A DNA stretch of 54,897 nucleotides from Comamonadaceae bacterium. GTDB taxonomy: Bacteria > Pseudomonadota > Gammaproteobacteria > Burkholderiales > Burkholderiaceae_C. A program made the position numbers and the translations under genes. Shown in pieces: positions 26,064-35,142 of this stretch (position 1 is its first letter; each line of letters starts with the position of its first letter). The DNA is taken from NCBI GenBank assembly GCA_015999985.1, contig JAECRA010000028.1, positions 1-54,897 on the forward strand. Reading direction: 5' to 3'. The notes beneath the pieces are model-generated. The model saw only the letters and a list, made by a program, of their open reading frames with translations, ran no database searches and was not told the DNA's origin.

Positions 26064-26897
26064 ATGACCGAACGAGAAGCGGCTGAAGTGGAAATCCAGC
26101 GTCGTGGAGGTGTGGCGGTTCTGACTCTGAATCGCCCTCATCGGCGCAACGCTATGGATTTGGAGTCGCGTAAGCTTTTCGCCGAACTGGTGGAAGAGGT
26201 TGTCCACGACGAAGCTGTTCGCGTGATTGTGCTGACGGGACGAGGTGGTCACTTCTCGGCGGGTGGCGACATCAACTCCATGAAGGGCGGGAATATCGAA
26301 GCGGAGGCAGGCCGAGTGCGCATGCGAAACGCGCTGAAAAAGGCCGAGCTTCTCTATGGTTGCGACAAGCCCGTGATTGCTGCAGTAGAAGGATGTGCCT
26401 ATGGTGGCGGCTTTGGACTTGCGCTGCAAGCAGACATGATCATCGCCAGCCAGACTGCCCGGTTTTGCATGTCGTTCGTCAAGATGGGCCTGATGCCCGA
26501 CAACCTCAGCATGTATACCCTGCCACGCATCGTCGGCGTTCAGCGCGCCAAGGCACTCATGATGAGCGCACGGGAGATTGGTGCCGACGATGCTCTGAAG
26601 CTTGGTATAGCGGCCGAAGTGGTGGCGGAGGGAGAAGCTCTTGCCCGGGCGCTGGAAATCGCGAATGCCCTGGCGAATGCTTCTCCGGCGATCAACGCGA
26701 TGATGAAGGCCGGCTTGAATAATTCACTTTCCTCGGACTTGCGCGCCATGAGCGAATACGAGGCCACTGCGCAAGGCATTGCATTTTCCAGTCAGTTTCA
26801 TCGTCGGGCTGTGGAAGATTTCCTGGCTCGGCGGCCACCGCAGTTCAGATGGCCTGCTGCACGAGACGCATTGCGGAAGTCGTCCCAAGAGGCCTGA
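26064..26897 (+). CDS. Crotonase family protein, isomerase-like
   Basis: A 277-residue crotonase fold protein with FSAGGDINSM and EGCAYGGGFGLALQADM. Neither usual catalytic Glu is present: the first site reads GGFGL and the second reads FCMSFVKMGLMPDN. The latter resembles the SxxGLxPD segment of PaaG-type isomerases, with an Asp in place. Isomerisation of a CoA ester is therefore more likely than hydration. GGAG lies upstream of the ATG. It precedes a Bug gene by 108 bases. Confidence 0.85.
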   Translation: MTEREAAEVEIQRRGGVAVLTLNRPHRRNAMDLESRKLFAELVEEVVHDEAVRVIVLTGRGGHFSAGGDINSMKGGNIEAEAGRVRMRNALKKAELLYGCDKPVIAAVEGCAYGGGFGLALQADMIIASQTARFCMSFVKMGLMPDNLSMYTLPRIVGVQRAKALMMSAREIGADDALKLGIAAEVVAEGEALARALEIANALANASPAINAMMKAGLNNSLSSDLRAMSEYEATAQGIAFSSQFHRRAVEDFLARRPPQFRWPAARDALRKSSQEA

Positions 26898-27005
26898 GTT
26901 CTCGCACTCAGTAGTTATTCAGCCTCTGCCTCTAGCCAGGGGAGCGCAAGCCTGTGTGCCAGTTGATGGCAACGCATTCTTTAAATCTTCAGAGGAGACA
27001 ATTGC

Positions 27006-27974
27006 GTGAAAACTCTTAAAAATATTCTGGCGTCAGTTGGTATTGCTGCGTTCAGTTTCATAGGGGCGGTGCACGCTGATACCTATCCTTCGAAGCCGAT
27101 TCGCCTGATCGTGCCATTTGCCGCAGGCAGCGGATCAGACAACAGCGCACGATATATCGCGCAGAAGGTGACCGAACACACGGGCTGGAATTTTGTTGTG
27201 GACAACAAACCCGGGGGAGGCGGAATCATTGGTTTGGGTGAGGTCCAGCGCTCTCCTGCTGATGGCTACACTTTGCTATACACAGGTGGCACAACTCATG
27301 GCGTCAATTCGGCTTTGTTCAAGAAGCTGCCTTACGATCCTATCAAAGACTTTACTTCTGTAACGCCTGGATCTTTTTCACCCATGGTGTTGCTGGCGAG
27401 GCCTGATTTGGGGGCTAATACGGCGCAGGAACTGATCGAGCTCATTCGCAAGAGCCCTGGAAAATACTCGGGCGCTACAGGTAGTTCCTACCAGATACTG
27501 GCCATGGAGGTTTTCAAGCAGGAGGCCAAACTCGAAACGGTGAACGTGTCATACAAGGGAAGTGCCCAGTCGATGGCGGATCTTCTGGGTGGACATGTCG
27601 ATTTCACGTTGGTAGATTTGTCTGCTGGCCTTCCGCAGATCAAGGCTGGAGCGTTCAAGGCACTGACAGTCACGACCCCACAACGCGTTTCTGTACTTCC
27701 CGATGTACCCACGACGGCTGAAATTGGCCTGCCTGATGTCAAGCTGGCCGGTTGGGCCGGCCTGTTCGTGAGATCTGGCACCCCTCCGGCTGTGCTTGCA
27801 ACGCTGCGAGCTGGCTTCAACAAGTATTTCCAGACGCCTGAATATACCGCTTGGCTTGCGGAAAAGGGGGGCTACTACAAACCACTTTCCGAGAAAGAGA
27901 TGGAGGTATTTATCCTGGAAGAGATCGGCCGTGCGAAGAATGCCCTCAAGCGTGCTGGTATCGCGCCCCAATAA
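27006..27974 (+). CDS. Bug-family (TctC-type) receptor, module A copy 2
   Basis: A 322-residue periplasmic receptor with a signal peptide (ILASVGIAAFSFIGAVHA, cut near 24), YPSKPIRLIVPFAAGSGSDN, ADGYTLLYTGG, PYDPIKDFTSVTPG and VSYKGSAQSMADLLGG. It starts at GTG with GAGGAGA upstream. It ends the plus-strand block of module A and converges on the dehydrogenase gene at 28077. Confidence 0.93.
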   Translation: MKTLKNILASVGIAAFSFIGAVHADTYPSKPIRLIVPFAAGSGSDNSARYIAQKVTEHTGWNFVVDNKPGGGGIIGLGEVQRSPADGYTLLYTGGTTHGVNSALFKKLPYDPIKDFTSVTPGSFSPMVLLARPDLGANTAQELIELIRKSPGKYSGATGSSYQILAMEVFKQEAKLETVNVSYKGSAQSMADLLGGHVDFTLVDLSAGLPQIKAGAFKALTVTTPQRVSVLPDVPTTAEIGLPDVKLAGWAGLFVRSGTPPAVLATLRAGFNKYFQTPEYTAWLAEKGGYYKPLSEKEMEVFILEEIGRAKNALKRAGIAPQ

Positions 27975-28076
27975 GGTTAGGCACGTGCACACGGAAAGCA
28001 CCAGCCACGAACCACTCTAGTCACGCTCACCAGGTCCTGCGAAATTCGGGCCAGGGGAGATTCTGCTGAACATGCT

Positions 28077-29234
28077 CTAGCTCGCCAGCAGGTCCGGCGT
28101 GATGTCTGTGAGCGCGCGGCACCCCAGCAAGCCCATTTCGCGCTCGATCTCGGTCTTCAGGATGTGCAGCACGTGGGAGCCGCCCTCGGCGCCCGCCAGT
28201 GCCGTACCGAATAAGGTGGGTCGGCCTATCAGCACCGCGTCGGCGCCCAGTGCGCGTGCCTTGACGACGTCGCTGCCCCGGCGCACTCCGCTGTCCAGCA
28301 AGATGGTGGTCTTGCCACCCACGGCGTTGACAATTTCCGGCAGGGCATCAATGGGCGCAATGGCGCCGTCAACCGTGCGGCCGCCGTGGTTGGATACGAC
28401 GATGGCGTCCGCACCCAGCTCTACTGCGCGGAGTGCGTCGCCAGCCCGCAGGATGCCTTTGATCACGAGCTGACGGGGCCATAGCGCCCGCAGTTCCTGC
28501 ACGTCCTTCCAACTCAGGTCCTCGCAGCGTGCCGCTGATTTGGAGGTTGAAAAACCTGTTACCCGGGTGCGCAGCTCGGGCGGATAGTTCTCGAACTTCG
28601 GCATGCCGGGGCCCAGCGCGTAGCGGCCCATGACCCCTGCCAGCCAACGCGGATGCGCAAGCATGTCCAATGCCGAACGCGCAGACATCCGGAACGGCAC
28701 TGTGAATCCATTGCGAGCGTTGTATTCCCGGTTGGGCACCACCGAACAGTCGGCGGTCAGAACCAGGGCCTCGAAACCCAGGTTGGCCGCGCGCTGCACC
28801 ATGGCATGGCCGATGCTGCGGTCCGCAAACATGTTGAGCTGAAACCAGAGCCGACCACCGGCTTCGCGTGCAATGGTCTCCATCGACGTCATGGCGGCGG
28901 TGGCAAGCGTAAAGGGAATGCCGGCTTTCGCGGCAGCCTTGGCCAATTCAAGCTCACCCTGAAACCAAACCAGTCCCGCCGAGCCGGTCGGGGCAACGGC
29001 GACGGGCATCGCCAGAGCTTGGCCGAAAAGCGTGGCGGCGGCACTGCGTCCTGTCACATCGACCAGCACACGGGGCTTCAGGCGGATGCGCTCGAAGGCC
29101 TTCCGATTCTCGCGCAGGGCGATCTCGTCTTCGGCGCCACGATCTATATATTCAAACACGCCGCGCGGAAGGCGACGCTTGGCCAGTTCGCGGAAATCGT
29201 GCAGGTTGTGCGCGCGGGTCAGAGCGTGGTGCAT
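28077..29234 (-). CDS. FMN-dependent alpha-hydroxyacid dehydrogenase (LldD/MdlB-like)
   Basis: A 385-residue TIM-barrel flavoenzyme: FEYIDRGAEDEIALRENR, APTGSAGLVWFQGE, LWFQLNMF, VLTADCSV, IVVSNHGGRTVDG with the catalytic His and Arg near 283-286, LLDSGVRRGSDVVKALALG-like flavin phosphate segment, and the C-terminal EIEREMGLLGC. It oxidises an L-2-hydroxyacid (lactate, mandelate or similar) to the 2-oxoacid. The start at 29234 lies 16 bases inside the end of the MmgE/PrpD gene, implying coupled translation. A deletion remnant of a sister copy is at 14716-14973. Confidence 0.92.
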   Translation of the reverse strand: MHHALTRAHNLHDFRELAKRRLPRGVFEYIDRGAEDEIALRENRKAFERIRLKPRVLVDVTGRSAAATLFGQALAMPVAVAPTGSAGLVWFQGELELAKAAAKAGIPFTLATAAMTSMETIAREAGGRLWFQLNMFADRSIGHAMVQRAANLGFEALVLTADCSVVPNREYNARNGFTVPFRMSARSALDMLAHPRWLAGVMGRYALGPGMPKFENYPPELRTRVTGFSTSKSAARCEDLSWKDVQELRALWPRQLVIKGILRAGDALRAVELGADAIVVSNHGGRTVDGAIAPIDALPEIVNAVGGKTTILLDSGVRRGSDVVKARALGADAVLIGRPTLFGTALAGAEGGSHVLHILKTEIEREMGLLGCRALTDITPDLLAS

Positions 29235-30583
29235 GGCAAATCGCCGGTCCGGCCCAGTGCTGGCAGGTTGATGAGCAAGTCGAATGTCCGCAGCGCATCG
29301 TGATGTCCGTACGCGTGGCCGGCGCAATCCATGAACTTGGTTCGATGGTCCTCGCGCTGCAGCGGCTTGTCTGGGTGGCCGAGTGCGACGCTGCAGCTGA
29401 GCGTTCTCTGGGGCAGACCATCCAATTCGAGGGTGAGTTCGTCGCTGGGAGAGAAGATGCGGTAGACCGGGTCGCGCTCTTCAGTGATGTCGGTCTTCAC
29501 GCGTTGCATCATCTGCACGACTGGTTCGCTGCGCACGAAATCGTCTCTCAATTGCTCCAAGCCCACACGGCCAGTCAACAGTGCGGACGCAATGCCGAAC
29601 TCCAGGCTGAATTTGGCCTGCAACGAATCTTGCGGCGTGTGTATGTGCAATAGCTTGGCTTGATCGGTGCCGATGAGCACGCGTACTTCGCGAATACGGT
29701 CAACGTCGCCAGGTGCAAACTCCTGGTGCAGTTGCACCGCAGCGTCGATGGCGCGGTGCATCGCATAGCAGACGGGGTAACGTTTGAAACCCAGAGGCAA
29801 CGACAGAATGTGCCAGTCGATGCCATAGCGGGTAGGGCTATCTAAATCAAAGCGACCTGATGGCGAAACCGCCTGGATCAGTCCCTTGCCATGTTCCAGC
29901 GCTGCCGGACCTCCGGTGAATCCGCGCGCGGCGATCCGAGCCGCGAAGACGCCAGCCTGGGCGGCCAGCCCTGCGTGCATGGGCTTGGTCATTGAGCCGT
30001 AGTTGGACAGCAGGCCCGCCGCACGCGACGCCGCGATGGCAATCGCAGAACGCGTCTGCGCGACATCCAGCTTCAGCAGGTTTGAAGCCGCAGCTGCAGC
30101 CGCCAGCGGACCGAACACGCCCGTGGGATGCCAGCCGCGCGCCAAGTGTTGGTCAGCGTCGCGCAAGGCGACGTCGCCCCAGACTTCATAACCCGCCACA
30201 TAGGCGGCGATCATTTCAGCGCCTGAAGAACCCACTTCATCGGCCACCGCCAGGATGGCCGGCACCAGCACGGCGCTGGGATGCGCGGGGTGCGCGCCGA
30301 GACCTATGTCGTCATAGTCGAGCGCATGGGCGGCTGTACCGTTGATCAGTGCAGCGTCCGTTGCGCGAACGCGCCGACCACCCAGCAGCACCGCGCTTTC
30401 GCCACTGTTTGCTGCGGCAAGCTCTTCGCACAGGATACGCACCGCCGGCTCGGTCGCGCCCGCCAGCATGACTGCAACGCAATCGCTGAATCCTGCCGCC
30501 ACGGTGGCGTGCGCTGCTGGCGGAATCTGATCAAAGCGCAATGTCGCGGCGAAGTTGGCAGCTGCGTACGTGATGGCTTGCAT
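29219..30583 (-). CDS. MmgE/PrpD family protein
   Basis: A 454-residue protein of the 2-methylcitrate dehydratase family: an all-alpha N-terminal domain with INGTAAHALDYDDIG and HPSAVLVPAILAVADE, then GPLAAAAAASNLLKLD, and KRYPVCYAMHRAIDAA before the C-terminal domain. Members dehydrate tricarboxylates or decarboxylate cis-aconitate-like acids. It lies 14 bases after the Bug gene in an operon with a 2-hydroxyacid dehydrogenase, so a hydroxylated di- or tricarboxylate is a fair guess for substrate. A second family member is at 35183. Confidence 0.9.
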   Translation of the reverse strand: MQAITYAAANFAATLRFDQIPPAAHATVAAGFSDCVAVMLAGATEPAVRILCEELAAANSGESAVLLGGRRVRATDAALINGTAAHALDYDDIGLGAHPAHPSAVLVPAILAVADEVGSSGAEMIAAYVAGYEVWGDVALRDADQHLARGWHPTGVFGPLAAAAAASNLLKLDVAQTRSAIAIAASRAAGLLSNYGSMTKPMHAGLAAQAGVFAARIAARGFTGGPAALEHGKGLIQAVSPSGRFDLDSPTRYGIDWHILSLPLGFKRYPVCYAMHRAIDAAVQLHQEFAPGDVDRIREVRVLIGTDQAKLLHIHTPQDSLQAKFSLEFGIASALLTGRVGLEQLRDDFVRSEPVVQMMQRVKTDITEERDPVYRIFSPSDELTLELDGLPQRTLSCSVALGHPDKPLQREDHRTKFMDCAGHAYGHHDALRTFDLLINLPALGRTGDLPCTTL

Positions 30584-30597
30584 AGGGTGTGGTGCCT

Positions 30598-31569
30598 TCA
30601 GTCGACGGTCAGGTTGCCTTCGCGGATCACCTGCGCCCAGCGCTTGGCGTCCTCACGCACGATGCGGGCGAAATCTTCCCGTGGCATGTCGGCGATGTCC
30701 ACCCCCTGGTCCGTGATGCTTTTGCGGATGTCGGGTGAAGCCAGAACTTTGCGGATCTCTGTGGCCAGGAATTCGACCACCGCAGGCGGGGTTCCCGCAG
30801 GGGCGAACACGCCCTGCCAGACCGTCACGTCAAGTGCGGGGTAGCCTTGCTCTGCGGCTGTTGGCAGTTGGGGGAACACCGAACTGCGGTTCTTTCCAAG
30901 GGCGGCGATGGGAAGGATCAGGTTGCCCGCTGCGGGTTCCTTGGCCGTGGACGCACTGACGGGCAGCACGGGAATTTGCCCTGCCATGAGGTCTGCCATA
31001 GCGGGCGCGCCACCGCGGTAAGCCACATGCGTCATGTCCAGCTTCATGACGCGCTTGAGCCGTTCCATGGTCAGGTGCTGTACGGTACCAATGCCAGCCG
31101 ATCCGTAAGGCGTGGACTTGCCGGTACCGTAGGCCACCAGGTCCTTCAGGTTGCGGATTCGGGTGGCAGGGTGTACGGCGATCACCAGTGGTAGCTCGAT
31201 CAGCGAGGCCACCGGGATCAGGTCAGTCACTGAGTCGTAGGTCGGCTTCTTCATGAGCGACGGCGCTATGGAGATGGAGCCCGACTCCCCCAGCACCAGC
31301 GTGTAGCCGTCGGCGGGCGAGCGAACCACACTGGTCACGCCAATGCTGCCGCCAGCACCAGGGCGGTTCTCGACCACGACTGATTGCTTGATGTTCTGAG
31401 ATAGCCGGTTGGCGACGATACGACCGACGATGTCATTGGCACCACCGACGGCAAACGGAACAACAAAACGAATGGGCCGGTCCGGAAAGGTCCGTGCCAG
31501 TGCGTTAGCGGACAGTGTCAGGCCAGCGGTCGTTGCCAGCGCGGCCAGGATCAGGTTGCGTCTGTTCAA
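30598..31569 (-). CDS. Bug-family (TctC-type) receptor
   Basis: A 323-residue periplasmic receptor with a signal (LILAALATTAGLTLSANALA, cut near 26), FPDRPIRFVVPFAVGGANDI, ADGYTLVLGESG, TYDSVTDLIPVASL and VAYRGGAPAMADLMAG. The start codon is TTG, with AAAGGAG about seven bases before it. It is second in the operon after the ketopantoate-reductase-like gene (15 bases apart) and before MmgE/PrpD. Confidence 0.93.
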   Translation of the reverse strand: MNRRNLILAALATTAGLTLSANALARTFPDRPIRFVVPFAVGGANDIVGRIVANRLSQNIKQSVVVENRPGAGGSIGVTSVVRSPADGYTLVLGESGSISIAPSLMKKPTYDSVTDLIPVASLIELPLVIAVHPATRIRNLKDLVAYGTGKSTPYGSAGIGTVQHLTMERLKRVMKLDMTHVAYRGGAPAMADLMAGQIPVLPVSASTAKEPAAGNLILPIAALGKNRSSVFPQLPTAAEQGYPALDVTVWQGVFAPAGTPPAVVEFLATEIRKVLASPDIRKSITDQGVDIADMPREDFARIVREDAKRWAQVIREGNLTVD

Positions 31570-31584
31570 GAGAGTCTCCTTTGG

Positions 31585-32631
31585 TTATACGAGTGCATGC
31601 AGAGGCGCCAGACCACCTGCAAGAACTGAGCGGTCGCCAGCCTCCAGCGCGGTCACTTGCTTTTCGACCCACGCGTTCAGAGGTGCGTGCAGGCCATGCT
31701 CAATCGACTTGCGCACCACGAGACCGTTGAAGTCGCGCACCTCGGTGCGCCCGCGTGCTTCGAAATCCGCCACCATGGACAGGCGCCTCTGGCCCAACAA
31801 TTGCCCGTGATGGTGCAGCGCTTCATGAAGTGCAGGGTTATAAGGCGCGCCAGGCGCGGCCCAGACATCGCTCGAATGGCCTAGCACCGGTTCAGGCCGC
31901 GCGCCGTCTGCCAGTGCGGCACGCTGCACTTCACCTGCTACGGCGATCATGGTTTCGCGCACCGGCGCCTGTGAGTGCAGCTCGGCGCCGGTCAGGCCAG
32001 ACAGCAACAGCAGCGGGTTGCCCATGCAGTTCAGCGTGAGTTTGGTCCAGCGGTATCCCATGAGGTTACCGGTCGTCGTGACCGTACCGCACTTGTTCAG
32101 CAGGCGCGCCAGCATCTCAGTGCGGACCGAACCGTCGGGCACCATCTGTCCGACACGCATCGTGTCCTCGCCTTCGATTGCCGTGACCTGACCGGGCGCA
32201 GTGAGCTTGGCGCCAAAGATCATTGAGCAGCCCATGGTCCGGCGCACACCCAGTGCCTGCGCAATCGCAAACTCGTGAATGCCGTTCTGGCATGAGACGA
32301 CGACTCCCTGCGGTGCCAGCAACGCTTGCGCTAGCGGGAGAAGGCGCTGCGTGTCGTCGCCGCGCGAGGCCAGCAGGACCCATTCAAAGTTGCCGGCATC
32401 CACTGTCTCGATCGCCTCTGCGGCATAGAGTGCGCGGACCGTGTGACGGCTACTGACGCCTCGCTCGACCATCTCAAGTCCTTGCTCGCGGATGGCGGAG
32501 ATATGGTCGGCCCATCCGTCGAACAGAGTCACCGCATGTCCGCTTAGTTCCAAACAGGCCGCCATGCGGCACCCGATAGCGCCAGCGCCGACGATGGCGA
32601 CCCGCTGAGGTGGGAGCAGTTGAGAAGTCAT
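31585..32631 (-). CDS. Ketopantoate reductase (PanE/ApbA) family protein
   Basis: A 348-residue protein with Rossmann motif VAIVGAGAIGCRMAACLELSG, the VVSCQNGIHE segment, and GYRWTKLTLNCMGNP with the family's Lys in the C-terminal domain. Start could be 32643 or 32631; neither has a strong ribosome binding site. It is first in the operon and divergent from LysR across a perfect palindrome, exactly as its relative at 5166-6242. A catabolic 2-oxo/2-hydroxyacid or beta-hydroxyacid oxidoreductase is likely. Confidence 0.83.
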   Translation of the reverse strand: MTSQLLPPQRVAIVGAGAIGCRMAACLELSGHAVTLFDGWADHISAIREQGLEMVERGVSSRHTVRALYAAEAIETVDAGNFEWVLLASRGDDTQRLLPLAQALLAPQGVVVSCQNGIHEFAIAQALGVRRTMGCSMIFGAKLTAPGQVTAIEGEDTMRVGQMVPDGSVRTEMLARLLNKCGTVTTTGNLMGYRWTKLTLNCMGNPLLLLSGLTGAELHSQAPVRETMIAVAGEVQRAALADGARPEPVLGHSSDVWAAPGAPYNPALHEALHHHGQLLGQRRLSMVADFEARGRTEVRDFNGLVVRKSIEHGLHAPLNAWVEKQVTALEAGDRSVLAGGLAPLHALV

Positions 32632-32683
32632 GCGGGCGAGCATAGGTTCGGGTTCCCCGCATGTGCAAGATAATTGAGATATC

Positions 32684-32704
32684 CCTATGCCAGATAGGCA
32701 TAGG
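32684..32704. promoter_or_regulatory. Perfect LysR-type palindrome
   Basis: CCTATGCC, AGATA, GGCATAGG: eight-base arms and a five-base spacer, containing the T-N11-A LysR core. It sits 20 bases before the LysR start at 32725 and 53 bases before the divergent operon start at 32631. Confidence 0.7.
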
Positions 32705-32724
32705 TCTGTACAAAAGGGCTATGC

Positions 32725-33645
32725 ATGGAATTCAGGCAATTGCGCTACTTCGTGGAGGTGGCATCCGCCGGTAGCATCAACAGTGCTGCTACCCGCCTGG
32801 GCATCGCGCAGTCCGCCGTGAGCCGGCAGGTGACCGAACTCGAAAAGGAGCTGGGCGTTCTTTTGTTGCGCCGGCACCGCGAAGGCATCTCGCTCACGCC
32901 AGGCGGCGAAAAAGTGATTCGCGGTGCCACAGCCATCCTGGGAGCGATGGACGCTCTGATAGAGGAGGTGCGTACGGACAGTGACGAGCTTCTGTCCGTG
33001 CGCATGGGCATGCCGCCGTCTGTAAGCCCGCTGCTTCTTGATGCGATCTCGCTGACGCTGCGCAGTGCGCCTGTGCCCATGAGCGTGCAGTTGGTCGAAG
33101 GTTCATCCTTCTGGTTGCAGCAGCGCCTGGATGCGGGGGACCTGGCATGCGCGGTACTGACCAATGGCAGATCCAGCAGAACCGTCTCCTCCACGCCGTT
33201 ATGGCGTGAGTCGCTGTTCCTGCTTGGGCCCAGCGATTCACCGCTGAGAGGTCGAAAGTCCTGCAAACTGGCGGACATCAGCACGATTCCATTGACGCTC
33301 ACGCCCGCCCCGGACACCACGCGCCTGGTGATCAATGCGGCCTTTGCCGCAGCTGGACTCCAGCCACTAGTTGTGCAGGAGCACGAGGCTATGACTTTGC
33401 TCACGAACCAGCTGGCCACGCGGTCGGCCTATACCATTCTGTCGCGCACAGTGGTCGTGAACCTGCAAAAACAGCTGGGGTTGATCGCTATTCCGATCAG
33501 AGGCTTGACGGTTGATCGTGTATTTTCCGTGCGCCGTGGAGCGCTGCCTACGCGGGCCGTGGGTAAGGTGGTCAGCGTACTGCGCGACGCGGCCAGGCAG
33601 CGCTACTCCCATGACAAATCCATCGTGGTGAGCCAGGCGCCTTGA
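32725..33645 (+). CDS. LysR-family transcriptional regulator
   Basis: A 306-residue regulator of the CbbR/NAC-like subtype: MEFRQLRYFVEVASAGSINSAATRLGIAQSAVSRQVTELEKELGVLLL, RHREGISLTPGG, then the effector domain. It faces the operon 32631-28077 across the palindrome at 32684-32704 and probably controls it. Confidence 0.94.
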   Translation: MEFRQLRYFVEVASAGSINSAATRLGIAQSAVSRQVTELEKELGVLLLRRHREGISLTPGGEKVIRGATAILGAMDALIEEVRTDSDELLSVRMGMPPSVSPLLLDAISLTLRSAPVPMSVQLVEGSSFWLQQRLDAGDLACAVLTNGRSSRTVSSTPLWRESLFLLGPSDSPLRGRKSCKLADISTIPLTLTPAPDTTRLVINAAFAAAGLQPLVVQEHEAMTLLTNQLATRSAYTILSRTVVVNLQKQLGLIAIPIRGLTVDRVFSVRRGALPTRAVGKVVSVLRDAARQRYSHDKSIVVSQAP

Positions 33646-33777
33646 TGCCTGAACCATCTATTTGGCCAGCATTGGGTTTCACAGTTGATTTAACACTGGA
33701 GACATCAAGGATTTAAACGCTTGGTAATATTTCTGTGTGAATATCGCCAGCCCAGTCACCAAGGAGAAGTAGTTGCC

Positions 33778-34071
33778 ATGGAGATGATCAAAACGGCCAA
33801 GGGGCGTGAAGCCTTGTCTGATAGAGCTAGCCTTTCGATGAGCGAGCGCAGGATTTTGATTTTGTGTGATGGGAAGCGGTCGCGCCAGGAAATCGTCAGT
33901 TGGTTGGGCAAGGGTGCCCTGCTTGTCATGGACCGTTTGTTTGAACAGGGTTATCTGGCCATCGCTCGTTCAGTCCCACCTGCCCGCCCAGCTGTTGCTA
34001 CCGAAGCGCCCTTGATAGCCGTCGATTCTGTCCCGGAGCCCACGGGCGCTCCTTTAAGCCAGTTCAGCTAA
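33778..34071 (+). CDS. Small uncharacterised protein
   Basis: A 97-residue protein I do not recognise by function. AAGGAG (33761-33766) lies 11 bases before the ATG. Residues 15-60 (LSMSERRILILCDGKRSRQEIVSWLGKGALLVMDRLFEQGYL) look like a small winged-helix domain, with regular helices and a final hydrophobic turn. The tail (65-97) is Pro/Ala rich and probably disordered. It stands alone between a LysR gene and the DUF2520 gene. DNA or protein binding is possible; no function is claimed. Confidence 0.7.
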   Translation: MEMIKTAKGREALSDRASLSMSERRILILCDGKRSRQEIVSWLGKGALLVMDRLFEQGYLAIARSVPPARPAVATEAPLIAVDSVPEPTGAPLSQFS

Positions 34072-34191
34072 CGAGCTCAAGCGAAACGCGGGGTATCGTT
34101 TCTTCCGGCGCTGGGCGCTATGTGCTGGACGCATGAGGCAGTTGTGTGATCTTAGTATCCTTGCACTCCACACACCTTGTCTAGAAGATCC

Positions 34192-35052
34192 ATGAAAATC
34201 GCATTTATTGGAGCAGGCCGACTTGCCCAGACGCTCGCGGCCGCCTTTCACGTGGCGGGGATCGAGGTCTCGGCGGTTTTTAATCGATCCAGGACAGCGG
34301 CGGACGAATTCGTGAAGATGGCAGGGGGTAGAACAACGATCTGTGCCACGCCGCAAGAGGCGGCCGACTTGTCTGACCTGATCTTCATCGCTGTGTCTGA
34401 CGATGCGATAGGCGCCATGGTGCGCCAGATCGAGTGGCACCAGGGCCAGTACGTGGTCCATTGCAGCGGAGCGAGCGAGGTGTCGGTGCTCGATCATGCG
34501 GCCTCTCAGGGCGCAGGGACTGGTGGATTTCATCCACTTCAAATTTTTGCTGATCCATCCATTGCATTGCCACGTGTGGCAGGTAGTAGCGTAGCCATTG
34601 AGGCAGAAGGCCCTTTGGAGTTGGAGCTGACCAGGCTTGCGGCGGCGGTAGGCTATCGCGTGATCAAGCTACCTCCGGGCGTTCGAGGTCGCTATCACGC
34701 CGCTACCAACTATGCGGCAAGCTTCATGCTCTCGTTGCTCCGCGAGGCGTGCGACCTCTGGAACGGCTTTGGGGTCAGCGATCAAGATGCGCTGGCGGCG
34801 CTTCTTCCATTGACGCGCGGCACTCTGGACGCCGCCACCGCCAAAGGTTTGGCGGGTGCGATGGCGGGGCCGATTTCCAGGGGCGACGCGTCGGTAGTTG
34901 CCTTGCATTTGCGTGAACTGAACACCCTGGGTGGAGACAGGGCGGATTTCTATCGCAGCGTCTCCATGCGGCAACTGAGGCTCGCTCGAGACAAAGGACA
35001 TTTGGACAGCGCTGTGCTCGAACGCCTGAACAAGACCTTGCAAGAAAGCTGA
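34192..35052 (+). CDS. Rossmann-fold DUF2520 protein
   Basis: A 286-residue NAD(P)-dependent dehydrogenase-like protein: KIAFIGAGRLAQTLAAAFHVAG (Rossmann), DLIFIAVSDDAIGAMV, VVHCSGASEVSVL and GGFHPLQIFAD, then a helical C-terminal DUF2520 domain with YHAATNYAASFMLSLL. The layout recalls pyrroline-5-carboxylate and hydroxyacid dehydrogenases of the beta-hydroxyacid type. The substrate is unknown. The start at 34192 is five codons inside the longest frame and begins right at the fold. Confidence 0.85.
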   Translation: MKIAFIGAGRLAQTLAAAFHVAGIEVSAVFNRSRTAADEFVKMAGGRTTICATPQEAADLSDLIFIAVSDDAIGAMVRQIEWHQGQYVVHCSGASEVSVLDHAASQGAGTGGFHPLQIFADPSIALPRVAGSSVAIEAEGPLELELTRLAAAVGYRVIKLPPGVRGRYHAATNYAASFMLSLLREACDLWNGFGVSDQDALAALLPLTRGTLDAATAKGLAGAMAGPISRGDASVVALHLRELNTLGGDRADFYRSVSMRQLRLARDKGHLDSAVLERLNKTLQES

Positions 35053-35142
35053 ACCTGGCTACAGCCCGCCTTGACGTGCCTAGCCAAAGGCTTTGCCTCT
35101 ACAGCAACGGCTGCCCTCAATAAGTGATTGCAGGAGGAGTCA

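Noticed and set aside
15004..27974. Complete acyclic terpene (Atu) pathway
   Set aside because: AtuA-like, crotonase and thiolase genes are present, but no geranyl-CoA carboxylase, acyl-CoA dehydrogenase or citronellyl genes are seen, so the substrate cannot be called a terpene.
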